From contig JAQFWX010000021.1 in assembly GCA_027605045.1 (NCBI GenBank), forward strand, positions 558,001 to 622,000: 64,000 nt of DNA, read 5' to 3'. Positions 1-11,909 of the stretch are shown piece by piece. Origin of the DNA: Phallus indusiatus. Its lineage: Eukaryota; Basidiomycota; Agaricomycetes; Phallales; Phallaceae. The notes under the pieces were generated by a model. That model made no database searches. It had not been told where the DNA came from and saw only the letters and a list, made by a program, of their open reading frames with translations. Numbering within the stretch: the first letter of the stretch is position 1; the number at the start of each line of letters is the position of its first letter. Both the position numbers and the translations under genes were made by a program.

Positions 1-833
<833 letters not shown>

Positions 834-1406
834 GACTAATTTCTTTATAACGTAACAACGAGCATGGATGAGAACGCGGTGGAATGTGTTTTTTCAAATG
901 ACGTGATTCTCCCCTTTCTTCTCTTTTATTTTTCTTCCCTTATCCTTCTAATGGATAAACCCTATAAATTTGTGAACTAGAAATATGTGCATATAACATG
1001 ATATCATTAGAGTACGCATGCTGTGAATACTACATCCTTATCACTGACATATACACATCCGGAGTTATCCGGAATTGAAGCTCCCACGGTGCTCCAGTTA
1101 CATAAAGAACACTACAGCTCTGTCATGACGCGCTCACCTTGATCATCTGTCTGGTTTTATCATAAAACACTTGGCGACTCATTTTTCTTTCCATCTAATC
1201 TATACAACCCCTGGCCTGGATTTGATATCGGTCTTCTTTCCTAATATCCGGGACTTGGGGCCGGACTGTCAAAACCAACACACCGCGACCGTAGTAGTAT
1301 CTCGTCAGAAAGACGACATACCAGACTTCTGAAGTTGGTATTTCATATTTTCATGCTTCTTTTGATCGCCATAATATGTCTATCTTTCTATAGAACAACA
1401 ATCGTT
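834..1406. other. Intergenic region, no gene seen
   Basis: This is the 3' flank of DAHP synthase and the promoter region of the next gene. It has pyrimidine-rich stretches and no ORF that resembles a protein family. Confidence 0.5.
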
Positions 1407-2205
1407 ATGACACTCGATGATGTTCTTCGTTCCGTACTGCAAGGACCAAACGTAAGAGCAATCGTGCTTTTTGATGAATTATATATTCCCCTCGCAGGTA
1501 TTTAATAAAACTTCAGCTTTCTGGACTCGTCTTTTGTCCTTAGCGACTCTGTTTTTTTATATATAAAGTTCGTGGCAGCATTGACAAGACCGACGTGCAG
1601 TACCTTATGTCGCGTATATCACAAACTATTGTCGGAACATTAGGGCAAATAACATTGAATGATGGGTGAGTAATAATACGTTAGTAATTTTGCAATGGGA
1701 CAATATAAACAAGACATGGTCTGGAGTTGGGAGACAAGCGGTTTACGTTTACGTTAAAACAATGCATGTCTTCTTTTCTTCTCAATATATGTACCTTTTT
1801 TTATAACAAATTCGATTCTGACTTGAATTAATCATTGACAGACGTCTTGCTCAATTCCATCACGCAGAAACACACACCGTAGTGTTAATCAAAGACACTT
1901 CTTCATCGCCCGAGTTGATATATACTCAAGCTTCCAACAACAATAATAATAGCAATTTCGAGAACACCATTGGCTCCCCTTCTTCCATTTCGACAGCCAC
2001 GCCGGCGAAAGAACAACAATATTTACACGCTGCTACTGCTGCTGCTATTCATCGATCCCATAGTCCTGGTTCCAATCCTATTTTGGCTCCTAGATCAAGC
2101 GCCAATTTATCAATTTCAACGATATCTGCCAGCGTTGAAACTATTAAAGGATGGAATGAACGAAAAGGCGATGGTCAAAGCACAAACACCGAGACAACGC
2201 GTTGA
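1407..2205 (+). CDS. LAMTOR5/HBXIP-like roadblock-fold protein (Ragulator/EGO complex candidate)
   Basis: Exons 1407-1497, 1569-1665 and 1842-2205 join in phase to give about 183 residues. Residues 1-85 follow the LAMTOR5 (HBXIP) pattern: a starting helix (MTLDDVLRSVLQGPN), a first strand (VRAIVLFDE), then RGSIDKTDVQYLMSRI, close to the human RGTLSDEHAGVISVLAQQ region. A final strand pair follows (GRLAQFHHAETHTVVLIKD). In animals this subunit is part of Ragulator, which anchors Rag GTPases at the lysosome for TORC1 signalling; yeast EGO subunits are the counterparts. The C-terminal 100 residues are low complexity (runs of Asn, Ala and Ser) and not part of the fold. The 176-nt last intron is long for this window. 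The assignment rests on pattern similarity only. Confidence 0.6.
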
Positions 2206-2770
2206 ATGAAATCTTCCTAAATATTCTTCTATATTCAAAACGTCCTATATGGGCAACCCCAACAAACAAACAAAGGCGAAAACCAGAGATCATTCAAATC
2301 TTCAAGAAGTATGGACAATTCATCATTTTATCTTATATACCTTGCTTTCAATCTTTCGTTCTTATCCGCTTTTGGTTTTGATTTTGGTTTTGGTTTTCTC
2401 TTCTATGCATGCTGATTGTATTTTTATATTTTTGGACATTTCGTTGGATATATGTACCATCCGGAGCTTTGTATCTCATAATCACAATTTTACACTCCCT
2501 TTTTTTTTTGGTTGCCGCTTTGCATACAAATCGATCTCATATTCAAGTTAAAGCTTGAGTTGAATGTGGATATCCCCGGCGAAACTCAAGACCACACGGC
2601 CGCAGTAATTAGGAGACCAAGAAATGTGTGTCAATTACGTCACACTTTCACTTAGTCATACAGGGCTTGTTTAATTGTGGTTTGCAACCAATAAACTTTT
2701 CGGCTAAGCTCAGCAGCCAACTCCCATTTGCATTTGTTGCTTGTCTTCTATTTCTTGTTCAGTTTTCCCG
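2206..2770. other. Intergenic region, no gene seen
   Basis: This stretch is AT-rich with a T-run near 2500 and pyrimidine tracts upstream of 2771. The open frame at 2249-2551 starts in untranslated sequence and has no recognisable domain. Confidence 0.5.
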
Positions 2771-4269
2771 ATGAACGTTTTTGGGATAATTCCCAAATGC
2801 CCGACATGCGACACGAATGTCTATGCAGCAGAGCAGGTGCGTTTCTAGTAACGATCTCGAACGGGAAGTTTATGTATAATTGCTATGCCCCTGATCGATA
2901 GGTCTTAGGTCCAGGACGAAGGGTGAGCGAGTTGTTTTGTTATAATTCTGTCAATGGGATTGTTTAATGATTCTCTTGTAGATGTATCACAAGGTTTGTG
3001 CTTCATTACGGGCGCGTTTTGAGAGAAATTTTAAGAAGAGTCATTTTTCGCGCGTCGCAGTTTTGCCTCAAGTGTAGCTCGTGTGCCAAGGTTCTTACTC
3101 CTGGACAGTTCCTAGAACACGATTTTGAGGTCCGTACGTTATGAATAGCTTTTATTATCTGTATAGGAAGTTTTTAACAAAAACTTTTTGTTTTGTTTAG
3201 CCGGTTTGGTGCGTCGTCATTTTGCAAGTGAATTTAGCGGTATAAATCATTAAAGGTTTCATATAGCCAGCCATGCCATCTGAGAGATCACAGCACTCAA
3301 GGCGCGTGTAGTTTTAATCTGTTGTTTTTGCTTATGAGGATCTTAATATTATTATTGTATTCAGATCTGCGTTTCGCGAACGTTCTTCCCCCCTCACCAA
3401 TTCGCAAAGCACGATTATCAGCCGCCTCAATCACACCGCCGTCTATCAGATTACTTAGGCTGATTGAACAGAAGGATGATGCAATCGATGAAGGAGATGA
3501 AGACCCCGAGTCGCCGTCTATTGGGCGTAAATCTTTATTAGATGACGAATTAGAACAGCCTCAAGACGGCCGACTAACAGCTGAAGATCATTCTACTTCA
3601 TCTCCGGGGGAGAGCATACCTCGAACACGTTCACCTAGCCCGGCGAAACGTGAAGCGTCGCCTGGACCATCTTCAATACCGAAAACGCCACTGCGACCGT
3701 CTGATAGTCCACTGAGGACTTATTCTGCTAAGACAGGCTCTATACGACCTATGGAACCCAACGAAACTGGAACGTCTGTTACATCCACTCCGACAGGATA
3801 CGTACGTAGCAATGTGACTGGCTCACCGGTACGGACTGTTAAAAATTCTTTCACGGGAACGTCGGCGGCGTCTACAGGGACGGCGGGAAGACGACATACG
3901 TATACGCCACCTGGGTTTAGTGGAACGCCATCCTGTCCTCGATGTGATAAGCTTGTGTATTTCGCAGAACAGGTAAGTCGCTTGGTCTCTCATTCTTGAT
4001 GGCTTTGTTTTTGCTTAGCTGGTTGTTGCAACTTTTAGGTTAAAGCGTGCGGGAAAACATGGCATAAATTTTGTTTGCGCTGCTCTGAATGTTCGACGTT
4101 GCTTGATCCTGGGCGGGTGAATGATAGAGATGGTGTTGTTCTTTGTCGCAATTGTTATTCTAAGGTAAATATCTATATTTACGCACAGAACGATCTTGTC
4201 ATTGAATGATTTCACTAGCTTCATGGACCTGTAGCGCTTGGTTATGGAACGATTGGGAAGATCAGTTGA
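2771..4269 (+). CDS. Two-LIM-domain protein (CRP-like), with an apparent frame slip in LIM1
   Basis: Exons are 2771-2836, 2902-2922, 2982-2993 (12 nt), 3061-3129, about 3201-3239, 3365-3972, 4039-4164 and 4219-4269. LIM1 carries CPTC, then MYHK-FCLKCSSC. LIM2 is complete: CPRC, TWHKFCLRCSEC and LCRNCYSK, followed by the Gly-rich tail HGPVALGYGTIGKIS typical of cysteine-rich proteins. Each LIM domain binds two zinc ions and mediates protein contacts, often at actin or septin structures. A Ser/Pro-rich linker of about 190 residues separates the domains. The last zinc pair of LIM1 (C-x2-H, then FASEFS leading into DLRFANVLP) is only reached by adding one base near 3212; otherwise the frame closes. 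I read this as a one-base deletion in the sequence or a recent mutation. Confidence 0.8.
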
Positions 4270-4904
4270 AGTCCTCCTCCTTTCTTAAACTGAAAACCTC
4301 GCTGTGTTTTTCTTTGTTCCTCGCTAATTTTGCAATCCTTCTAATAATTACCCGGACCTCTTTATACGCTGTTCTTCTTACTGGCTCATGTATTCAAACC
4401 CATGTGTTGTAATGCTATATCCCCAAGGATCATCTCTTGTAGTCTACATATTTAATTAAATTAAGAACTAGGACTGAACAATGGTGCGGGATCATCGATC
4501 ATCTGGCATTAGGCTCAATATGGTGCAAGGTTTGCGCCCGCCATAGCCGACCTATATGCGAGATCACATGAAACTATCGTGTGGGCGAATTTCAGGCTCA
4601 AGTTCGACATCCGGTGGCATATTAGAGCGAGTCAAGTTGCTGGTCTTCAAGCACGGACAGAATAAAAACTGATTGGTTCTGACTTTGATATTTAGTAGTT
4701 TGAGAAATCTATTTGGGGAAAATGACATATTGTTCGCTTGCAACCCCAATGGCAAGACACCGGAAAGATATTGGAATACGAGATTATCCCGTCCGAAAAA
4801 TTGGGACCCCGCCTCCGCATCGGCAAGATCTTCAGTTAAAACACACCATCATCTCTTTCCTGTTTGTTGTCTTTTCGTACAACTTGTCAACTATCTAAAA
4901 CGCC
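4270..4904. other. Intergenic region, no gene seen
   Basis: This lies between the LIM gene and malate dehydrogenase on the same strand. Short open frames here have no family features. The last 60 bases are T-rich, as is usual before a highly expressed gene in this window. Confidence 0.5.
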
Positions 4905-6494
4905 ATGGTTAAAGCAGTAGTTCTCGGCGCCGCAGGTTCGTAAACGTCGATTCGCTTTGATTCTCTCGATTGGCTCAACATTCCGCAATATAAACAGGTG
5001 GAATCGGACAGCCTTTATCTTTGCTTTTGAAGATCAACAGCAAAGTTACAGATGTATGCCATTTCGTTCTCGGTTCTTTGTTTGTTTCAGCCATGTAATT
5101 GGAGATCTAGCTTGCGTTATACGATATTGTGAATACACCTGGTGTTGCTGTAGATCTTTCGCATATCAACACTCCGTCCAAAGTCGCAGGTTACCTTCCG
5201 CCCGAAGATGGTCTCAAGAAGACTCTTACAGGTGCTGACATTGTGGTAATTCCAGCGGGTGTTCCGAGAAAACCTGGGGTGAGATTGAAAGAGCGGTTAT
5301 CATCTCAGCTTATATGTTAACGATGTTATCAATTTCTAGATGTCTCGGTTAGTACAAATTAAACCCATTCTCACTCCATTCAATTAACGGGCTTGTAATG
5401 TAGTGATGATCTATTCAAGGTAAGTTACAGACCTTGGAATATGTTGTTCACCCTGTAACTCTGCTCCAACGTATGTATAGATCAACGCAGGAATCGTTCG
5501 TGATTTGGCAACCGGGATAGCCACACACTGTCCCAAAGCCTTTATTCTTGTCATTTCAAATCCCGTCAACTCCACTGTCCCGATTGTAGCAGAAGTTCTC
5601 AAGAAGCACAATGTCTTTGATTCCAAACGGTACGATCTCAGTTTTTACCTGTGATTCCGCTGGCTAAACATTTTTTCTTGGTAGTCTATTCGGTGTGACG
5701 ACGCTTGATGTTGTAAGAGCTTCTACTTTCGTTGCTGAGACTTTGAATGATATGTAAGCTCGCTTTGTACCGAAAGAAACCCTTCTTGATTGACTTTCTT
5801 TTTCACTGACAGCTCTCTCGCTCCAAAAGTCAAGGTTCCAGTAGTCGGTGGCCACAGTGGTGTAACCGTAAGCCCATAAACTATTATCTGAATATAATTT
5901 ATAGCAAACTAACCCAAATGTCTAGATCATTCCCCTGCTCTCTCAATCGCAACCTCCTCTTCCCAGCAATTTAACCACCACAGGCTTGGAGACTTTGACC
6001 AAACGAATCCAATTCGGAGGTGATGAAGTTGTCGAGGCTAAAGGTGGCGCTGGTTCCGCGACTTTGAGTATGGCTTACGCTGGAGCCGAATTCGCCGATG
6101 CAGTTCTCAGAGCTAAAGCCGGCGAAAAGGGAATTGTTTTACCTAGTTATGTTAATTTGACGGCAGATAAAGATGGAAGTGCAGTTGTTCTCTCTGAATT
6201 GAACGAGACTGTCGAGTATTTCTCCGTTCAGGTTGAGCTCGGGGTTAGTTTCGTTTCATAATCTGCTGTTGTTGTTGGATGCTTACTTTTTGGCTTAAGC
6301 CCGAGGGAGTAAAGAAAATCCATGCGCTTGGTAATACGTCGGAGTACGAGAAGAAACTCATCGCAGCTGGAATACCTGAGTTGAAGACCAGTATTACGAA
6401 GGTATTGCTTTGTTTTTTTTCTTGGGATTCGTTAATACGATCTAATGTCTTTTCAAAGGGCGCCGAGTTCATCACTGGCGCACCGAAACTTTAA
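4905..6494 (+). CDS. MDH: NAD-dependent malate dehydrogenase, no transit peptide
   Basis: The enzyme interconverts malate and oxaloacetate with NAD. I join exons 4905-4935, 4998-5053, 5111-5278, 5340-5347 (8 nt), 5404-5419 (16 nt), 5481-5629, 5685-5753, 5813-5867, 5926-6243, 6300-6401 and 6459-6494, all in phase. Visible motifs are the Rossmann [32 protein letters not shown] with the substrate-binding arginines, [10 protein letters not shown], and GGHSGVTIIPLLSQ with the catalytic histidine. The protein starts directly at the Rossmann strand ([11 protein letters not shown]), so no mitochondrial presequence is present; the cytosol is the likely site. The C-terminus is APKL, which resembles a weak peroxisomal PTS1. 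Eleven exons, including two micro-exons, is a high density. Confidence 0.95.
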
Positions 6495-6875
6495 AGTTTT
6501 TTCGGATGTAGTTATAATGAAAATAAGAATCATCGTGTAACAGATAGAAATACAAAGATTGATAAATAGAATGTTTCGGTTAAAGCATAGGTTGGAAGTG
6601 GAGGCGATAAATGATGTCTATATAACTTGTACATTCTAGTTTCCTCTCGACCTAAAGAACACATGACGACCCGATCGACCGTCTGTTGCTAGCTCGGATT
6701 CACCTCCAATTCAAATACAGTGCTCTAGGTGGGGAAGACAGAGCATATATATTCTCTCGAAGTATCCTCGGATAGTCAAAAGCTGTCTATCTCCAAGAAT
6801 TTGATCCTCCGTTGATCATAACTTTGATGGTAAATGCAGGCACGTTGAATAAAAATACAGGTAGCGGTGATGGTG
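6495..6875. other. Convergent intergenic region
   Basis: This separates the 3' ends of malate dehydrogenase (plus) and MCM10 (minus). No gene is seen. It presumably holds both polyadenylation regions. Confidence 0.5.
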
Positions 6876-8534
6876 TTATAAGGATATGGTTGTGCGTCGA
6901 CGTTCTTTAGTTAGGATTACTTGCTTGCTGTCTTTTTGTAACGAAGCGAGCAGCTCAGGCTGAAGGAGAGCGTGAATAATGGTGACTTCTGTAGTATCTG
7001 AAACGATAAAACCTACCGTAACAACGACCTTGGACGGTGCCGCCTGTTTCTTGTTTCCCAGTAGTGGGATAGGAGGTAAATACTTGGCTTTCATGTCCAG
7101 CTTTTTATCCAACGATTTATTCAGCTGCTCTTCGATTTCTTTTCCTTGACGTTTCTTTCTTTGTCTCTCCGCTCGCTCTCTTCCTATCTTTTCACTGACG
7201 TACTCAGGACCACCGCCGCCAAAGATATGTCCTGGAATAATGTAGGTTGCGGTAGGGTCTTTATCTTCCAATAAGCCAGTCTTTTTCGATGGACCAGCGG
7301 CCGCCCTGGACATGCCGGACGTACTAAAACACGTTAATCGTTATTAATTCTAATCCTTATTCTTTTCTTTAACAATAAATAAAACTCACCCAGCCGTGAA
7401 TTCTGGTCTTTTCGCGCGCCTGGTTTTGATGGCTCTCTCGATATGATACTCGCAATAATCTCCAATTCGTTTATCACACCAACTCCCACAAACTTTCCCG
7501 TCAGCTTTCATAGCAGCGCACATTCCGAGGTCTCGAGAATGGCCAATGATAGCAATATTTTGGGATGAGGTTGGAGTTATGCCTAGAAGATTGTTCGTTT
7601 GGCCGTTGCGCTGATCCGGTGTTGGTTAGACTTGACACTAAGAGACTAGAGATATGTTGCATACCTGATACGGTTTCAAAATCTTTGGTTGCAGTATTGC
7701 AATCACAGCTCCCTCATGTATCTTCATGCATGCTTCAAAAGCACCTCCACTGCCGCCTTTGTAAGTCTTACTTGACGGGGCATCACCATTTTCGGAAGAA
7801 ATTGTTTCGTCCGCTTCGAACAGAAGCATGGTCAACATCTGGTCTCCACGGATGCCCTTCTTGTCACAGTTTGTGCCCAAATCGACTAATTTCATCGACA
7901 TGTACTTTTTGGGCCGGTTATGATTTGTTTCTTCGTCTTCTTCCAAACTTTTGCCTTTGGATCCCTTTCTCGAAGACGACGCGCTTTGATTTTTGTTATC
8001 CTGATTGCTATGATATGAATGTTGTTCGGAGACGTTTGTGAATTTGATATCGGTCCGTTCAGCCACGATACCAATCGTCATCCATTCGCCATCGGTGGGG
8101 ACATCGAATTTCGTTCCTCTACTGCCTGGGACTTCTCTGACAACGCTGTAAAGCTTGGAAAAGCTGAGGAAATAGCGACCTTCCAGATGGGATTGCAGTG
8201 TTTCATATGGTAACGTTCGTTTTGATAGATGGATGCCTGTGTAAGGCTCTAGCCTTGCGAAATGCGGATCGTCTACTGGGGGCTCATGTTCGACAGGACC
8301 ACGCGGAATATTCTCTAATAACGTTAAATCCCCGGATCGTTTTGGTTCTGTCGTAGCCGAAAGGTTTTGGAGAAGTTTTGAAGGTCTGGTGAGTGGAGGA
8401 GGCTCGGTCATTCGCGCAATGGGGAACGGATGGTGCGCGGACGCGTTATTTGTATTTGTTTGGCAGTTACGTAATACCGGTTGGATGCGGGCGGTTGTGT
8501 GCGGAAGGAATTTCCACAAATCTGGGGAGTCCAT
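6876..8534 (-). CDS. MCM10: Replication factor MCM10
   Basis: On the minus strand, exons 8534-7665, 7610-7390 and 7323-6876 give about 512 residues. MCM10 loads onto the CMG helicase at origins and links it to polymerase alpha and single-stranded DNA. The OB-fold core begins near residue 100 (FARLEPYTGIHLSKRTLP, GRYFLSFSKLYSV). Then comes the zinc-finger segment: GHSRDLGMCAAMK, VCGSWCDKRIGDYCEYH and AIKTRRAKRPEFTAGT, matching the family CCCH finger. A basic coiled segment (EYVSEKIGRERAERQRKKR) follows. A 57-nt stretch at 6960-7016 has intron-like ends (gtaggt...ttcag) and no stop, so it may be a spliced or retained intron. A lower-case start at Met42 is possible. No metazoan-type C-terminal finger is seen. 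Confidence 0.9.
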
Positions 8535-8720
8535 TGTCCGCGTAAAAAATACGATCCCGAACCGTTTCTGTTTTTCTTTGGTTCATCGTTGATTTCTAAA
8601 ATCTGTGCTTTAGGAAGGTAAGATTTCTATTGATTTAATTGAAGATAGAAAACCGAATTTCTCTCAGTTTTTCAAGTTATTCTCTGCTGGTCTCATTACG
8701 ATAAAAAGTAGCCATTAACA

Positions 8721-9157
8721 ATGTCATCTTTCTTTGGACGAGGCTCAACACCGTCTCCGTCATCATCAAGTGGAGCTATAAACAGCGCCAAAGTCGAAAT
8801 GGCTGAGATGCAGTAGGTAACATATTACCTGGTCATCTTATCACGTCGAGTTATAACCGGTCACTGCAGAATGGACTCCGTGTCAGACATGTTCCACCGA
8901 CTTGTCAAGTGCGTTCTAATTGACAACTAAAACGCACTTGTCTCATTCTCACCGGTTATTATAGCTCCTGCTTTGACAAATGCGTCTCAACGCGGTTCAC
9001 TGACAGCGATTTATCAAAAGGAGAGAGCGTATGCATAGACCGGTGTTTTGTCAAATATATGGATTCAAGTGTCAAGATTCAAGACGTCATGCAGGCCGTA
9101 AATCAGCAGAAAACAGGTGGAGGTGGAGGTGGAGGTGGAAGTGGGTTCGCTTTTTGA
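8721..9157 (+). CDS. TIM10: Mitochondrial small TIM chaperone TIM10
   Basis: Exons 8721-8812, 8870-8908 and 8965-9157 give 107 residues. TIM10 forms the TIM9-TIM10 hexamer in the intermembrane space, which escorts carrier and beta-barrel precursors. The twin CX3C motif is clear: C46-FDK-C50 and C67-IDR-C71, separated by the usual 16 residues, with DMFHRLV before and CFVKYMDSSVKIQDVM after, as in TIM10. The N-terminal extension (about 30 residues, Ser/Pro-rich) and the Gly-rich tail (GGGGGGGG) make it slightly longer than the typical 90-95 residues. It diverges from MCM10 across a 186-bp shared promoter. Confidence 0.93.
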
Positions 9158-10007
9158 GTCTACAAAAAATGAATACGAGGTATGTTGCGAGAGCTTTGGC
9201 GACTGCGCGGGGGGGTCTCCTGTCTAGTCCGCTATTTGATTGTTGATCGTAGGCATCTTGGGTCTGAGGTGATGACCATTATTAACTGGCGTGCAATCAT
9301 TTCCAACCTCATCTATGTATATAATATTGCTCTGGTCAGTTCTTCAAATGACATTTGCGTTTGACAAAAGTCATGTATGTATGCCATGTCCTTCCCCCTC
9401 TTCCCTCGCGAACTCGAAAATGTTTCCTCAGAATTGGTGTGGTTTCGAAGTTTGAACAACACATCCTCGTACCCCTCACTATCTTTCGTTACGGACATCC
9501 AAAATGAAGCGAGGTAATCTAAGGGACAATAAGAGGATTGCCGGGTGTTGAAGTACCTAACTGTGTCATGGGAACGAACACATTCAAACGAGGCACTGAA
9601 ATCAACAATCGTCGCTTCATAGGCTCCTCTTCTCTGTGCGCGTAGAGCCATTCCTTCGCTTTACTGCCTTCTCAATAGCTTTTTTTCGTCTCCATATCGC
9701 TTTTGACAGGCGTCACCGGTCACCTCCATCTCACTCACAGTTCAAATTAGCCTCTGGACGTATGTTTTGGCGATGTGTATCTCGATCGAGCCTTCAATAG
9801 CTGTTTCAACGCATTCAAGCTAGTCACGAAGTTAAGATACGATATGTGCATTCGATCGATTGCGTTTGCGAAGCTGCGAAGATGATGCTTTGCCCGCCGC
9901 AGGAGACCGATTACAAACAAGTCCACCCAAGGGACAGTTTAATGAGCTGTGGTATGATTTAGATACATGCGTGGTAAAATACAGGGTTATAAAAAGCGCA
10001 AATTCTA
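9158..10007. other. Intergenic region, no supported gene
   Basis: The minus-strand frame at 9313-9651 (112 codons) has no recognisable domain and no matching upstream exon. The plus-strand frame starting at 9860 is antisense to the next gene. I see no repeat or RNA gene. Confidence 0.4.
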
Positions 10008-10748
10008 TCACTCCAAAGTCTTTTTCTCTTTCTGCTCCGAGATCCATTTCGAAAACGCTAATCGATGAGATTTCCATGCAGCGGCAGCACGAGCTTCGGC
10101 ATCAAATGTTTGTAGAGAATTCAAACCCTTTTGAACAAAAAAGGAAGCATGAAATTGTTATATGTCTACGGAGAAGAAGAAATTCATGTAAAGTGGACGT
10201 CTTTTTTACTTAGCGCGTTGAAGGCTCACCTGGATGACTGCGGGGTCCTTTCTACATGTCGGACATAGACCCATCATATATCCTGCGCACTTGACGACAC
10301 GTGAGAGATCTATGCCAGGGCATACGACTGACAGCGCGCGCTCCGGTTGAGAATCATCAGTAGTTCTACCGCAGTAGAGAACATCTTGAACATATCGATG
10401 ACCACATCCGCCTAGATGTGGCGGGAGACAAAACATCGTCCAAGTACCACAATTGCAGTTGAATTTGGCGGGGGTCGGATTGGAGTTGCTCGGTGTTGGG
10501 TCATACGAGGGTGCGGGGTTGAATTTCAAATGATAATGCAAGGAGAAGTTTTCAGTTGGGAGAACAACATATGGTTCTTCAGATTCGGGCGGCTTAGTGC
10601 CTTGCGCAAGAGATGAGGCCATACTGGAAATCCAACTCAAGTTCGATTCGTAAAGCGTGGTTTGTGAAGACGAGAACGATGAGACCGAAAGGGTTTGTTT
10701 TAAACGTGTCGACTCAAGGGAGTCTGAGCTGAAAGAGGTTGTCGTCAA
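10008..10748 (-). CDS. Conserved-looking Cys-rich protein of unknown function
   Basis: Exons 10748-10230 and 10127-10008 join in phase with a clean cag|gtgagc donor. The product is about 212 residues. The first 60 residues are Ser/Thr-rich and disordered. The middle has several CxC/CxxC pairs: CNCGTWTMFC, GGCGHRYVQDVLYCG, VVCPGIDLSRVVKCAGYMMG and LCPTCRKDP. The spacing suggests a small zinc-ribbon-like fold, but I recognise no named family. The C-terminal exon encodes a charged helix (AEARAAAAWKSHRLAFSKWISEQKEKK). The coding call rests on the open frame, the good splice site and codon texture. Confidence 0.6.
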
Positions 10749-11909
10749 GACACTCTAAATAAGAAGGGGTTATTTTTAAAAATCTAGATTGAAACCAGGC
10801 TTGACATATGGATTATTTTTAAAATAAATTATGAAAACGCGGAGACCCAATTCGGGCTACAAGTTTGTCTTGGATACGTGCCATGGCACGCCATGGCTAG
10901 TACTAAAGTACTATAGTAAAGATTCTTACCTCCGTGCGCGAACGTCTATTTTTGGAAAACGGTGTCATATTGTCTAGGGCTCTGTAAGGCTTTGCGAAGC
11001 TGAAAGATGTACAGGCAGGGGAGTTTAAGAATATAAGCGGTGCCAGCCGGTGAATAGTCCAGTTTTAGTGGATGTGATAACAAAGGAGAGACAATGCGAG
11101 AGGATGCGAGCAGTGATGGTTTTAATTTCAAAACTACATCTTCTTTATATGCTTCCAAACGATACCAGGGATCTCATCTCATTTCCCGTTGCCATATCCC
11201 AAGATATGTAACCTTGCACCATATTAGCTTGATCAGGGTTGATTCTGGGAATGGAAAATATACACACGTAGTGATGTGTGATCTCGCTCTGAGCCAATAA
11301 ATATAGGATTGATTCGCAACCAGATATCAACAAGGGAACCACTAACTTGAAACGAGATGTTTGAAACTTTGATTGCACCACTGCGTACAAAAATTCCGGG
11401 CCATACATATACATATAAACATGTTAGGTCAAGTCTGCCTAACACTATTACATATAAAGAACTCGAATCACGTAACTCATTATAGGAGAACAACAACAGA
11501 AGACGTACATATGTACATCAGACCGAGATCGAAAAAAATTTTCAATTTAAATTAGGGTACCATGAGAAAGCCAGAGGGCTGGGTCGGTTCCGAATTCGAG
11601 CTTCTTCAACGCAACTGAGCAGCGCCCAGATAGGAGTTGGTAGACCTGTTACACTGCATATGTAAACTCGCGTCCTGCAGGGATATATCGAACTTTGAGA
11701 AGGTATAGACCGACATGCAAAAGAAGACTGACCACTTGTTAATTAACATTTTAGCTATTCATTGTTTGACCCTGATCTTCGTGCCATGACAAACGTCGTT
11801 TTGGAGTTTCGGAGCCCGGAGCTTGAGTTTGAGAGCTAGAGCTCGTATAAACGCTGTTGGGCGGGATGATCATTCTTTTTATTTCATGAGTTTGGGCTCA
11901 GAAACAGTT
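10749..11909. other. Intergenic region, no gene seen
   Basis: This 1.2-kb AT-rich stretch has only short unrelated frames. It contains a 14-nt perfect palindrome (cgtgccatggcacg, 10878-10891) followed at once by a second ccatgg core. I see no coding signal. Confidence 0.5.

Noticed and set aside
2249..2551. ORF rich in F, I and L, like a membrane peptide
   Set aside because: The hydrophobicity comes from T-rich untranslated DNA; no signal or conserved motif.
3322..3999. Ser/Pro-rich ORF as its own gene
   Set aside because: It is the linker exon between the two LIM domains, and its first codons lie in an intron.
9313..9651. Minus ORF of 112 codons
   Set aside because: No domain, no compatible upstream exon, and composition like other chance frames in the region.
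9860..10213. Plus-strand ORF of 117 codons
   Set aside because: It is antisense to the second exon of the minus-strand Cys-rich gene, whose splice site and amino-acid composition are better.
10878..10901. ccatgg double palindrome as a regulatory site
   Set aside because: It is not next to any supported start codon, and such short GC palindromes occur by chance.
11094..11555. Cluster of short overlapping ORFs on both strands
   Set aside because: All are short, mutually overlapping and without motif; the region looks non-coding.
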